The translations under genes were made by a program, and so were the position numbers. The notes under the pieces were generated by a model, which was not told the origin of the DNA, ran no database searches, and worked only from the letters and a program-made list of their open reading frames with translations. Below are positions 25,345 through 33,283 of a DNA stretch of 48,820 nucleotides, in pieces; position 1 is the stretch's first letter; every line of letters begins with the position of its first letter. This DNA comes from Chthonomonadaceae bacterium (lineage in GTDB: Bacteria; Armatimonadota; Chthonomonadetes; Chthonomonadales; Chthonomonadaceae): the NCBI GenBank assembly GCA_027459665.1, contig DAIDHN010000029.1, forward strand, positions 1-48,820, written 5' to 3'.

Positions 25345-25421
25345 CGGTTATACTTGTATAGTTTACACTATTTGTAGTATGCAGCAGAAAAAGCACGTTG
25401 TACAGGAGAGCAAAGCACAAA

Positions 25422-25628
25422 ATGGAGACATCCCAGCGCGAACTGTTGACTGTGGAACAGGCAGCCGACCTTTTGCAGGTAAGCCAGTCCAGTATACGCT
25501 CCTACATTCGGCAGGGGCATTTGTCGGCTTTTCGCATCGCCGGTAAAAGAAAAGTGCTAATAGAACGCTCTGCACTGCTGAAGCTGCTGGAGCCTGCCCG
25601 TCCCGAAGACCTGGAACTGGAAGAATAG
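25422..25628 (+). CDS. Small excisionase/MerR-type helix-turn-helix protein
   Basis: A 68-residue protein starting at the ATG at 25422 after ACAGGAGAG. It matches the helix-turn-helix domain of excisionase-family or DNA-binding (HTH_17) proteins: LLTVEQAADLLQVSQSSIRSYIRQGHLSAFRIAGKRKVLIERSALLKLLE. The acidic tail (RPEDLELEE) is short. No integrase is nearby, so a regulatory role, possibly on the palindromes just upstream or on the exporter genes just downstream, is more likely than excision. Confidence 0.8.
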   Translation: METSQRELLTVEQAADLLQVSQSSIRSYIRQGHLSAFRIAGKRKVLIERSALLKLLEPARPEDLELEE

Positions 25629-25667
25629 CCCATCGACGCATTGCGGCAGCATGGAAAGAATTGTTCT

Positions 25668-26531
25668 ATGAAGGAAAACCTGGTGGAGCTGTGGCGCTAT
25701 CGCCATTTGGTAAAAATGCTGGTAGCACGTGAATTGAAGGTGCGTTACAAAAACTCTGTACTTGGGTTTGTATGGTCTATTGTTCCCCCGCTGCTGCAAG
25801 TGCTGGTGTTTACCTTTCTGGCGCGCAATGCATTTGGCGTGCCAGCAAAAAACTATAGCGCCTATCTGCTGTGCGGGCTGATTCCCTGGACCTTCTTCAA
25901 CACCGCTATTTTGGATGCCAGCCAGTCGCTAGTGATCAATTACACCATGATACGCAAGGTTTACCTGCCCCGCGAGGCGATTCCGCTGGCAAATGTTTTG
26001 AGCAATTTCGTGCATTTCATGCTGGGGTGGGTGGTTTATTTTGCTGCTTTTTTGGTGATTGCAAGAGCGTTTGGCGGCGGCATCCCTCTTCTGCCCAGCA
26101 TGGTGTTTTTTCCTTTTCTGGTTTTGCTTGAAGCGCTGCTGGTTACGGGGTGCGCACTGTTTGTATCGGCGCTCAACGTATTTTATGAAGACGTAAAGTA
26201 TGTGCTGCAAACCCTTTTCAGCCTGGCGGTGTTTGTACTGCCCGTACTCTATCCTGCCGACCTGATCTACTACTCCAACACGGTGCAGCATCATCCCTGG
26301 CTCTTCAAGCTCTATCTCATTACCCCCATTGCCGCCCTGATAGATGCCTTTCGCCACTGCCTGCTGCAGTCTATCTCTCCCGGCACCATCAACATGCATC
26401 TGGCAGGCAAGCCCTCGCTGCCCTTTCAGCCGGCAGAGTTTGCCGTCTCCTGCGTAATCACCATTTTCACTGCCTGGGGAGGGTACGCCTACTTCAATGC
26501 CAGAAAGTGGCAGTTTACGGAGCGGCCCTGA
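25668..26531 (+). CDS. ABC-2 type polysaccharide/polyol-phosphate export permease
   Basis: A 287-residue inner-membrane permease of the Wzm/TagG/KpsM class. It shows the typical amphipathic N-terminus (LWRYRHLVKMLVARELKVRYKNSVLGFVWSIVPPLLQVLVFTFL), GLIPWTFFNTAI, the loop with YTMIRKVYLPREAIPLA, and about six helices. It exports lipid-linked glycans such as O-antigen or teichoic-like polymers together with the ATPase that follows. The ATG at 25668 was chosen; an in-frame TTG at 25641 is possible. Its TGA overlaps the next ATG (TGATG), indicating coupling. Confidence 0.92.
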   Translation: MKENLVELWRYRHLVKMLVARELKVRYKNSVLGFVWSIVPPLLQVLVFTFLARNAFGVPAKNYSAYLLCGLIPWTFFNTAILDASQSLVINYTMIRKVYLPREAIPLANVLSNFVHFMLGWVVYFAAFLVIARAFGGGIPLLPSMVFFPFLVLLEALLVTGCALFVSALNVFYEDVKYVLQTLFSLAVFVLPVLYPADLIYYSNTVQHHPWLFKLYLITPIAALIDAFRHCLLQSISPGTINMHLAGKPSLPFQPAEFAVSCVITIFTAWGGYAYFNARKWQFTERP

Positions 26532-27301
26532 TGCACAATGCCATTGAGGTGCGCAATCTCTGCAAACAGTTTCGGGTGCGGCACCGCTCTCACCTCAAGG
26601 TGCGCCTGATGAGTATGTTTAAGCCGACACAGCCAATACAAACTTTTTTGGCGCTGCAAGATGTTTCCTTTACAGTGCCTCACGGCCAAACGGTAGCCAT
26701 CATCGGCAGAAACGGATCGGGCAAATCTACCCTGCTCAGCCTGCTTGCAAGGGTGTACCGCAAAACTTCAGGAGAGATACTGCTATACAATCCCCAGGGC
26801 GGTCCAGCCCGCACCGCCCCTCTGCTTGACCTGAGCGCCGGGTTTCATCTTGACCTCACCGGTATGGACAACATTCTCTTTTTTGGCGCGATTCTGGGGT
26901 ACTCTCAAAAAGAGATGCAAGATCGTTTCGATTCGATTGTAGAGTTTGCAGAACTGGGCGACAAGGTAGACACTACCCTGCGAAACTGGAATGAGGGCGC
27001 CCGCCTGCGTCTGGGCTTCTCTATTGCAGTGCATACCAACCCAGACATCCTGCTGGTAGACGAAGTACTGGCGGTAGGGGATGAAGCCTTTCAGGCCAAG
27101 TGCTATGCCCTTATTCGCCGAATGCAGGCGCAGGGCAAAACCATTCTGTTTGTCACCCACGACCTGCGCGCGGTAGAGCGCGTGGCGCAAAGGGTGATCT
27201 GGCTGAAACAGGGCCATTTGCATATGGATGGCCCTGTGCAGGAAGTGCTTTCAGCCTACCGCGTATTCTCAGCGGAACAGGGCCTGGAAAGCATGAAGTA
27301 A
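26531..27301 (+). CDS. ABC-2 polysaccharide export ATP-binding protein
   Basis: A 256-residue ATPase of the Wzt/TagH/KpsT class that powers the permease encoded just upstream. Walker A is GRNGSGKST, the signature loop is WNEGARLRLGFSIA (degenerate LSGGQ typical of this class), Walker B is DILLVDEVLAVGDEAF, and the switch His is in FVTHDLRAV. It lacks the C-terminal carbohydrate-binding domain of long Wzt proteins. The glycan is unknown because no glycosyltransferases are in the window. Confidence 0.93.
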   Translation: MHNAIEVRNLCKQFRVRHRSHLKVRLMSMFKPTQPIQTFLALQDVSFTVPHGQTVAIIGRNGSGKSTLLSLLARVYRKTSGEILLYNPQGGPARTAPLLDLSAGFHLDLTGMDNILFFGAILGYSQKEMQDRFDSIVEFAELGDKVDTTLRNWNEGARLRLGFSIAVHTNPDILLVDEVLAVGDEAFQAKCYALIRRMQAQGKTILFVTHDLRAVERVAQRVIWLKQGHLHMDGPVQEVLSAYRVFSAEQGLESMK

Positions 27302-27327
27302 CCTAACTTTCTCATCTGGAGCATATC

Positions 27328-27705
27328 ATGACCGTACCCGTACTGGAATTGAACCATGTAGCGATTCATGTGAAAGACCTTGCCGCCTCTCAGCATTTTT
27401 ATGGCGATGTACTTGGCCTGCCTCTGCTGCCCAGGCCAGATTTTAACTTTCCGGGGGCATGGTATGCCTTTGGCCGGCAGGAACTGCATCTGATAGAAGA
27501 GACTGCCCTGGCAGAAACAGACCGGCACAACCACCATTTCGCCCTGCTGGTAGAAGATACCTACGCCGTGCGAGCCGAACTGGAAAAGCGGGGCTTTACC
27601 CAGTTTGACAGCCACGGGCTGCGCCCGGATGGAGCGGTGCAGCTATTTTTTCGCGACCCAGACGGGTACCGCATAGAAGTAACCAGCGCACCGCCCGCAA
27701 AGTAG
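27328..27705 (+). CDS. VOC (glyoxalase-like) family protein
   Basis: A 125-residue protein with the paired beta-alpha-beta-beta-beta pattern: ELNHVAIHVKDLAASQHFYGDVLGLPLLPRP in the first half and HHFALLVEDTYAVRAELEKRGF...LFFRDPDGYRIEVTS in the second. His10, a central His and the Glu of RIEV could form a metal site. The reaction is unknown; the family includes glyoxalase I, dioxygenases and resistance proteins. TGGAG precedes the ATG, 26 bp after the ABC ATPase, so it may be in the same transcript. Confidence 0.88.
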   Translation: MTVPVLELNHVAIHVKDLAASQHFYGDVLGLPLLPRPDFNFPGAWYAFGRQELHLIEETALAETDRHNHHFALLVEDTYAVRAELEKRGFTQFDSHGLRPDGAVQLFFRDPDGYRIEVTSAPPAK

Positions 27706-27737
27706 CCTGTCTCAGGCAGACAAATTCGCTGTTTTCG

Positions 27738-27763
27738 GCCTGGCAGAGTGTATTCTGCCAGGC
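27738..27763. terminator. Perfect hairpin between convergent genes
   Basis: GCCTGGCAGA (27738-27747) and TCTGCCAGGC (27754-27763) form a perfect 10-bp stem with a 6-base loop, between the VOC gene and the S9 peptidase gene. It lacks a good T tract on either strand, so its role as a terminator is tentative. Confidence 0.5.
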
Positions 27764-27791
27764 GGCATGCCCCCTTTGCTGTGTCTGGCTG

Positions 27792-29999
27792 TTAAGCAGT
27801 TAGCTCTTTTGCATCAGCAGACTCTTCCGGCAGGTTGAATGCACGCCTGAAAAAGCTGAGCAAAGTGGCATGCACATGCGGATGCACCCCTTCCATTCCG
27901 TGCCGCTTGCCGGGGTAAATCATCATTTCAAACGGTTTTCCCAGCCGCTGAAACTCGGCTGCCAGCCTCATTGCGTTTTGCATATGCACATTGTCGTCGT
28001 TGGAACCGTGCATCAGCAAAAAACGCCCCTGCAGCTTTTCTGCCAGCGGTATGGGGGATGTTTCTGCGTAGCCTTCTGGGTTTTCTGCCGGGGTCTGCAT
28101 GTACCGCTCGGTGTATATGCTGTCGTATAGAGACCAGTGCGTAACAGGCGCTACGGCAGCAGCGGCACAGAATATCTCTGCCCCGCGCAGTATGCAGTTG
28201 CAGGCCATAAACCCCCCGTAACTCCAGCCCCAAATGGCAATTTGTTTCGGGTTTGCCCAGGGCTGCTGGGCCAGCCAGTGCGCTGCCGCAATCTGGTCTT
28301 CTGCCTCCAGAATGCCCATGCGCTTCCAGGTGCACTGCTCAAATTCAAGCCCGCGCATGCCCGAACCTCGCCCGTCTACGCGCACGCAGGCAATGCCTGC
28401 AGAGGCCAGAACCTGATCGAACCCGCCGCCCCATTCGTTGCGCACCACCTGAGACCCAGGCCCGCCATAGGTATACATAAGTACAGGGCACGGTTTTTCG
28501 GCTTTATGCTGAGGCGGCAGCATGCACAGAGCGTTCAAAGCCAGTCCTTCTGCAAGTTCAATTTTGAAAAAACGGGTTTCTGCCAGCCTGCTGCGGTCGA
28601 GGCTGGGCATAGTATTCTCAACAAGCACGCGGCCGATACCTTTTTCTAGATGGTGCAGGCTGACTGCAGGGGGGCTGCTGCAGGAAGAAAAGGTGTGCAG
28701 AAACCAGTCGGTAGAGTGAGAGCAGAGAGCAGAATGCGAGCCTGGTTCTGTGGTGATAGGAATCGGACTGGCTTTGGCCTCGATGGGGGCGAGGTAGAGC
28801 TGCCGTTCTGTGGGGCTGGGCAGGGCCGCCTGAAACAGCGCCATCTTCTGTTCAGCATCGAGACCGCACAGTGTGGTTACTTCCCATTCCCCTTCGGTAA
28901 TGGGGTGCAGCAGTCCCTCGTCCAGGTCGGCCAGCCAGAGGTGCATATACCCGGAGCGTGGCGTGAGCCAGAGAAAGCGATTTGTTTTGCCTGCAAAGCA
29001 CACTTCGTCATGCAGTTCCAGCCACTTTTCTGCGGTTTCGGCGTGTACAATGCGGCACACCCCGGTGTGCGGGTCTGCCTCCAGCAGGTCAAGCCGGTTT
29101 TGGGGGCGGTTCAGCTTTTGTATCAGCAGGGTATTGCGTGGCGTCCACTGCATTCTGGCGAGGTAGCATTCCGGGTCTGGCCCTGTGTTTAGCCAGATTG
29201 TGGCGGGCCGCTCTCTGGCATCATGCAGGTGAACCACGCCAATGCGTGCAACCGGGTTGAGGTCGCCTGCTTTTGGGTAGCGGGTGCGTTCGGGTTTTTG
29301 GTGCAGCTCGGTAAAAATGGGCAGATCTACCGCCGGCACCTGGCTCTCATCTACATGCCAATAGGCGATGCTGCCGCCATTTGGCGACCATTTCCAGCCG
29401 TCTGCCAGGCCGAGTTCTTCTTCGTACACCCAGCCAAACCGGCCGTTGTATGCGGTGGGCGAGGCTGAAAATGTAAGCTGGCGTTCTTCCCCGGTTTCTG
29501 TATTCAGTACAAACAGTTCGTCGTCTGAAACGTAGCCAATGTGCCTGCTGTCTGGCGCCCATTTTATACAGCGCAGGTTTTTGCGGTGCGCGGCGATTTG
29601 TGTTGTTGTGTTAGTGTGCAAGTTGAACAGATGCGCCTGGCTGTCGGGGGTGGAACTGCGGCGGGCGGGCAGGCTGGCAATGAGTATGCTGTTTTCATCG
29701 GGCGACCACTGCATGCCCGGTATGGGCAGGTAGCGTGGGGCGGCAGCAGGGTCTTCACCGGGGGCGGGAGGCAGCTGAAGCGCCTGCAGCGGGGTGATGA
29801 GCTGCGGCTCCGGGTTTTCAACGCTGTGCATCCAGATTCCAGTGGCGTCTGTGTCTGGAATTTTTTCCAGCACGCTGAAACGCATTCCATCCTGCATCCA
29901 GTGCGGCGAGCGGAGAGATTTTGTTTCAAAGATGCGCCCTTTGTGGAGGTCTTCCAGTGTGATGGGCGCTGGTACAGAGGGGTGAATGTTGTTTTCCAT
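27792..29999 (-). CDS. S9 family prolyl oligopeptidase / dipeptidyl-peptidase IV-like
   Basis: A 735-residue serine peptidase. An N-terminal beta-propeller (DPPIV-type; SPDENSILIASL, WVYEEELGLADGWKWSPNGGSIAYWHVDESQVP) precedes an alpha/beta-hydrolase domain. The catalytic triad is visible: Ser in WGWSYGG (~594), Asp in GSNDDNVH (~667) and His in KRHGME (~699). The EE in YEEELG fits the DPPIV dipeptide N-terminus binder. No signal peptide is evident, so it may be cytoplasmic. It probably removes X-Pro dipeptides. The ribosome-binding site before the ATG at 29999 is weak. Confidence 0.92.
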   Translation of the reverse strand: MENNIHPSVPAPITLEDLHKGRIFETKSLRSPHWMQDGMRFSVLEKIPDTDATGIWMHSVENPEPQLITPLQALQLPPAPGEDPAAAPRYLPIPGMQWSPDENSILIASLPARRSSTPDSQAHLFNLHTNTTTQIAAHRKNLRCIKWAPDSRHIGYVSDDELFVLNTETGEERQLTFSASPTAYNGRFGWVYEEELGLADGWKWSPNGGSIAYWHVDESQVPAVDLPIFTELHQKPERTRYPKAGDLNPVARIGVVHLHDARERPATIWLNTGPDPECYLARMQWTPRNTLLIQKLNRPQNRLDLLEADPHTGVCRIVHAETAEKWLELHDEVCFAGKTNRFLWLTPRSGYMHLWLADLDEGLLHPITEGEWEVTTLCGLDAEQKMALFQAALPSPTERQLYLAPIEAKASPIPITTEPGSHSALCSHSTDWFLHTFSSCSSPPAVSLHHLEKGIGRVLVENTMPSLDRSRLAETRFFKIELAEGLALNALCMLPPQHKAEKPCPVLMYTYGGPGSQVVRNEWGGGFDQVLASAGIACVRVDGRGSGMRGLEFEQCTWKRMGILEAEDQIAAAHWLAQQPWANPKQIAIWGWSYGGFMACNCILRGAEIFCAAAAVAPVTHWSLYDSIYTERYMQTPAENPEGYAETSPIPLAEKLQGRFLLMHGSNDDNVHMQNAMRLAAEFQRLGKPFEMMIYPGKRHGMEGVHPHVHATLLSFFRRAFNLPEESADAKELTA

Positions 30000-30093
30000 G
30001 GGGGAACATTGTGCAGCATAAGGAAAAATTCCTTCTCTGCAGAATGCAGCACGGTTTTGCAGGCAGAAAACAGGCCGTGCTGCTGTGAGGCGG

Positions 30094-30924
30094 TTATTCT
30101 GCGTCGTGCATGAGGCTGAGCATGGTCATGACCAGTTTTGCCGAATTGCGCGCCGCCAGCGTATAAAAGCGGTCATACAGCACGGGCGTATGGCTGTTGG
30201 CATTGTCGCTAATGCTGCGAATTGCCAGAAAAGGGGTCTGTTCTTCCCAGCAGACCTGTGCCACGGCAGCGCCTTCCATTTCTACGGCGTCGCCTCCCAT
30301 TTTTGTGCGCAGCATATCATTGAGCTTCTGGTAGGCAACAAATACATCTCCGGTGAGAATAATGCCTGTCATAACATGCGGCATGTAGGGGCCGCTGCCT
30401 GTGTTGACAGGGGTGAACTTTACCACTGCGGCAGCTTTTTGGGCCAGTGCAAGCAGGGCGGGGTCTGCCGGAAAGTAGAGCGGATTGCGGCTTTTTTCTC
30501 CAATGCCGTCGGTTGGCTGACAGTCCATGCCGGCTGCCGTTATGGTGCCGTAGTCATGTTCTGCTGTTTTCGAGCCAATCACCACGTCTCCCGGTTTGAG
30601 GGCCGGGTTGAGTCCTCCTGCCGAGCCAGTGAAAATAATTTCACGCGGGTGAAAGTGGTCTATCAGCAGGGTTGCAGTCATTGCTGCGTTCACCTTGCCC
30701 GCCCCGCATCTTGCCGCCACTACGTTTTCGCCTTTCAGCATTCCTGTAGTGAAGGGAACATTCAACAGGGTAATGGTGTGCGCCTGTTTTATATGCGGCA
30801 GCAGGGTATGCATTTCAGAGGCAATGCCCAGAATGGCTATTGGCCGGCTTGCCCATGCAGCTATTGAGAATGAGAATAGTGCAAGAGAGAGCGCTGCAGT
30901 GCGAAATGGTTTCAGAGAGAGCAT
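30094..30924 (-). CDS. Exported 5'-methylthioadenosine/S-adenosylhomocysteine nucleosidase-like protein
   Basis: A 276-residue member of the nucleoside phosphorylase/MTAN fold. A clear signal peptide (AALSLALFSFSIAAWA) precedes IAILGIASEMHTLL. Motifs: FTGSAGGLNPALKPGDVVIG, VEMEGAAVAQVC (substrate-binding Met-Glu) and RSISDNA (catalytic Asp). MTANs cleave adenine from MTA, SAH or related nucleosides; this one would act outside the cytoplasm. The gene starts 3 bp after the proC stop and is probably the last of the yggS-sepF-proC transcript. Confidence 0.88.
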   Translation of the reverse strand: MLSLKPFRTAALSLALFSFSIAAWASRPIAILGIASEMHTLLPHIKQAHTITLLNVPFTTGMLKGENVVAARCGAGKVNAAMTATLLIDHFHPREIIFTGSAGGLNPALKPGDVVIGSKTAEHDYGTITAAGMDCQPTDGIGEKSRNPLYFPADPALLALAQKAAAVVKFTPVNTGSGPYMPHVMTGIILTGDVFVAYQKLNDMLRTKMGGDAVEMEGAAVAQVCWEEQTPFLAIRSISDNANSHTPVLYDRFYTLAARNSAKLVMTMLSLMHDAE

Positions 30925-30927
30925 GTA

Positions 30928-31809
30928 TTACTTTTTCCAGTCTAGCTGTGCTGCGCGTTCTTCTGCGCGTTCTACAGCATCTATCAGGGCGGCACGCACG
31001 CCCGAATGTTCCAGCGCTGCAATGGCGGTGATGGTAGTGCCTGCCGGTGTGGCCACCATATCGCGCAGCTGCGCCGGATGCAGCCCGGTTTCAAGCACCA
31101 TGCGCGCTGCCCCCAGTACGGTTTGCGCTGCCAGGCGGGAGGCTGTATCGCGGGGCAGGCCCACTTTTACTCCTCCATCAGCCAGCGCTTCGATCATCAG
31201 GTACACGTAGGCAGGTCCGGAGCCTGAGAGGGCAGTAACAGCGTTCATATGCTGTTCGCTCACTTCTACAGATATGCCTACCGCATCAAAAATAGCAGAA
31301 GCCATCGCTTTATGTTCATCGGCCGCGTATGTTCCCGTGCAAAAGGCGCACGCGCCGCAGCCCAGCTGGGCAGGGGTATTTGGCATGGCGCGTATTACAG
31401 GGATGTCTCCCTTGAGCAGGCTTTCTATCGCGCCCGAACTTACTCCGGCGGCAATGCTGATAAGCAGCGGCGGCGGCTTGCCCTCCTCACGCTGCAGCGC
31501 CTCGGCAATTTCTTCTAGTACGGCAGCAACCGCATAGGGTTTGAGGGCGATGAGTACGATGTCGGTGAAGCGTGCAATTTGCGCATTGCTTTCTGCTACG
31601 CGCACCCCCAGGCTTTCCTGCAGCTGTCGTACATGCTCGGTATGCGGGTCGTAGACCAGTATTTTGCCGGCATTTACCGCCCCTGTCTGCACCAGTCCCC
31701 TGCAGAGTGCGCTCCCCATGGCCCCTGTGCCAACAATGCCTATTCGCTTGTTGTGCAGTGGAGAAGGGTCTGCCTTCCTGGTGGAAGGCGAAGTTTCTGT
31801 TTCAGCCAT
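30928..31809 (-). CDS. proC: Pyrroline-5-carboxylate reductase
   Basis: A 293-residue enzyme catalysing the last step of proline synthesis, NAD(P)H reduction of pyrroline-5-carboxylate. The Rossmann motif GIVGTGAMGSAL is at residues 24-35, and the C-terminal dimerisation and active-site block reads ALSGSGPAYVYLMIEALADGGVKVGLPRDTA and TPAGTTITAIAALEHSGVRAALIDAVE. The N-terminus has a short extension (MAETETSPSTRKADPSP). It starts 10 bp after the sepF stop, with a weak ribosome-binding site. Confidence 0.96.
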   Translation of the reverse strand: MAETETSPSTRKADPSPLHNKRIGIVGTGAMGSALCRGLVQTGAVNAGKILVYDPHTEHVRQLQESLGVRVAESNAQIARFTDIVLIALKPYAVAAVLEEIAEALQREEGKPPPLLISIAAGVSSGAIESLLKGDIPVIRAMPNTPAQLGCGACAFCTGTYAADEHKAMASAIFDAVGISVEVSEQHMNAVTALSGSGPAYVYLMIEALADGGVKVGLPRDTASRLAAQTVLGAARMVLETGLHPAQLRDMVATPAGTTITAIAALEHSGVRAALIDAVERAEERAAQLDWKK

Positions 31810-31819
31810 GGTAACGCAC

Positions 31820-32248
31820 TCAGCGCGCAGGTGCAGGCGGGTTGTCTATATCAACCTGCACGGTGGCCGGGAAGAATGCAAATACGCGCTCGCCCACCTG
31901 TTCAACCGAACCATCCAGCGCGTAGCATACGCCTGTGAGAAAGTCTATGATGCGTTCGCCCATAGGCTGGGTGGTGTGTTCGAGGTTAATGATTTGCTGT
32001 TCACCGTTTTTCAGGCCGTCGGCTGCAATTCTGGCATCGTCAATAACTTGTACATTGCGTCGTACAGTGGCGTGTGTAACACGTGTGCTGTGCATGCGCA
32101 GGCTGCTGCGTCCTCTGCTATCCTGGTCTATTACCACTGCCTCTGATGGGTCATCAATTGGTTCGACGCCTGTAATTTTTTCAATAATGCGATGCAGTAT
32201 GCCAGGTCGGTCTTGATCATCTGGGTTGCGAATGGGTTCCGGGTTCAT
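31820..32248 (-). CDS. sepF: Cell division protein SepF
   Basis: A 142-residue protein with a short N-terminal helix (RPGILHRIIEKI), a variable linker and the SepF core (ATVRRNVQVIDDARIAADGLKNGEQQIINLEHTTQPMGERIIDFLTGVCYALDGSVEQVGERVFAFFPATVQVD). SepF links FtsZ to the membrane in organisms without ZipA/FtsA-like anchors. The start has AAAGGAG with 9-base spacing and overlaps the yggS stop by 4 bp. The yggS-sepF-proC order is conserved widely. Confidence 0.93.
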   Translation of the reverse strand: MNPEPIRNPDDQDRPGILHRIIEKITGVEPIDDPSEAVVIDQDSRGRSSLRMHSTRVTHATVRRNVQVIDDARIAADGLKNGEQQIINLEHTTQPMGERIIDFLTGVCYALDGSVEQVGERVFAFFPATVQVDIDNPPAPAR

Positions 32249-32958
32249 ATTCTGGTCTCCTTTATCAAACGTTGTCCAAAGAGGGCAGTGCCTATGCGCA
32301 CGTGTGTGGCTCCCTCTTGTATTGCGGTTTCAAAATCGGCAGACATCCCCATGGAAAGGATTTTGCGCGCCGTTTCCGGCATGCTTTGAAACATGTTGTA
32401 CAGAAGCCGAAAAGCAGGGCGCGTTTCTTCCTGCAAGTTGCAGCAGGGTGCAATTCCCATCAGTCCGTGCAGTTGAATGAAGTGCATTTGCAATGCTGTT
32501 TCTATAGCGCTCTGCACATCTGCGGGTGCAAAACCGGTTTTTGCCGGTGTGCTGTCGAGTTTGACCTGTAGTAAAACGGGCTGCGCAGTTTGCAGTTTTT
32601 CCGCCTGATTTTCCAGTTCATGCAGCAGCGCCAGACTGTCTACACTCTCAATGAGAGCGAAACGACCGACCACCAAACGCACCTTGTTGCGCTGCAGATG
32701 CCCCAGCAAATGCCATCGAATATCCGGCATCTGCAGCAGGGGGTGGGCCAGCTTGCTCAACGCCTCCTGCACATAGTTTTCACCGAAATGGGTGAGACCA
32801 GCTTCTGCTGCCTCGGCCACCGTTTCTGCGGGCATGGTTTTGCTTACGGCGGTAATCTGCACGCTGTTTGCAGAACGACCATTCTGCATGCAAACTGCAG
32901 CAATGCGCTGCTGCAGGTATTCAATTCGCTGCTGCATGGAGGCTGGCTCAGATTGCAT
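32245..32958 (-). CDS. yggS: YggS-family PLP homeostasis protein
   Basis: A 237-residue alanine-racemase-fold protein that binds pyridoxal phosphate and balances PLP pools. The PLP Lys is in ITAVSKTMP (residue 40), followed by FGENYVQEAL, WHLLGHLQRNKV and SMGMSADFETAIQEGATHVRIGTALFG. The ATG at 32958 was chosen (AAAGGATACGGA upstream), but an in-frame ATG at 32988 exists. It leads the yggS-sepF-proC-MTAN series and is read from the promoter at 33043-33071. Confidence 0.94.
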   Translation of the reverse strand: MQSEPASMQQRIEYLQQRIAAVCMQNGRSANSVQITAVSKTMPAETVAEAAEAGLTHFGENYVQEALSKLAHPLLQMPDIRWHLLGHLQRNKVRLVVGRFALIESVDSLALLHELENQAEKLQTAQPVLLQVKLDSTPAKTGFAPADVQSAIETALQMHFIQLHGLMGIAPCCNLQEETRPAFRLLYNMFQSMPETARKILSMGMSADFETAIQEGATHVRIGTALFGQRLIKETRI

Positions 32959-33042
32959 CACGAATCCGTATCCTTTTGGATGACACATCTAATTGTAGAG
33001 AGATTCCGTCACTTTTTCTCTAGATGTGGTATTCCTTGCTAC

Positions 33043-33071
33043 ATTCTAACAGAAAAAAAAAAGTGTGGCAA
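33043..33071 (-). promoter_or_regulatory. Sigma-70-type promoter of the yggS-sepF-proC operon
   Basis: On the minus strand TTGCCA (33071-33066), a 17-bp spacer containing a T10 run, and TAGAAT (33048-33043). Spacing and consensus are good. It overlaps the terminator of the upstream C39-like gene. The T10 tract in the spacer is variable-length-prone. Confidence 0.6.
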
Positions 33072-33090
33072 TAGCAAACACGCTTTTTTT
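33053..33090 (-). terminator. Bidirectional-type terminator of the C39-like peptidase gene
   Basis: GTGTG (33063-33067) pairs with CACGC (33079-33083, one G-T pair), extended by A and T tracts on both sides. Read on the minus strand it ends in ten Ts. It lies ~195 bp after the C39-like stop. The 33091-33283 interval contains AT-rich DNA and no gene. Confidence 0.75.
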
Positions 33091-33283
33091 GCGTTTTTTT
33101 TCAATTTTTTGTACCTATTTTTAGTTACAGGGAGAATTTTTGTACTAATGTGCCTGTAAAACAGCTCCTGACTCTTTTCTCGCAGCTGCCGGCGGCATTC
33201 AATGCACAGTGTTCTGCCAGATTCTGAGGCCCGTGCAGTGAAGCAAACCTTTGGCGCCTCGCCGCGCACCTTTTGCATATAAT

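Noticed and set aside
25422-25628. Prophage or integrative element signalled by the excisionase-like protein
   Set aside because: No integrase, attachment site, tRNA or phage genes are nearby; it fits a simple regulator better.
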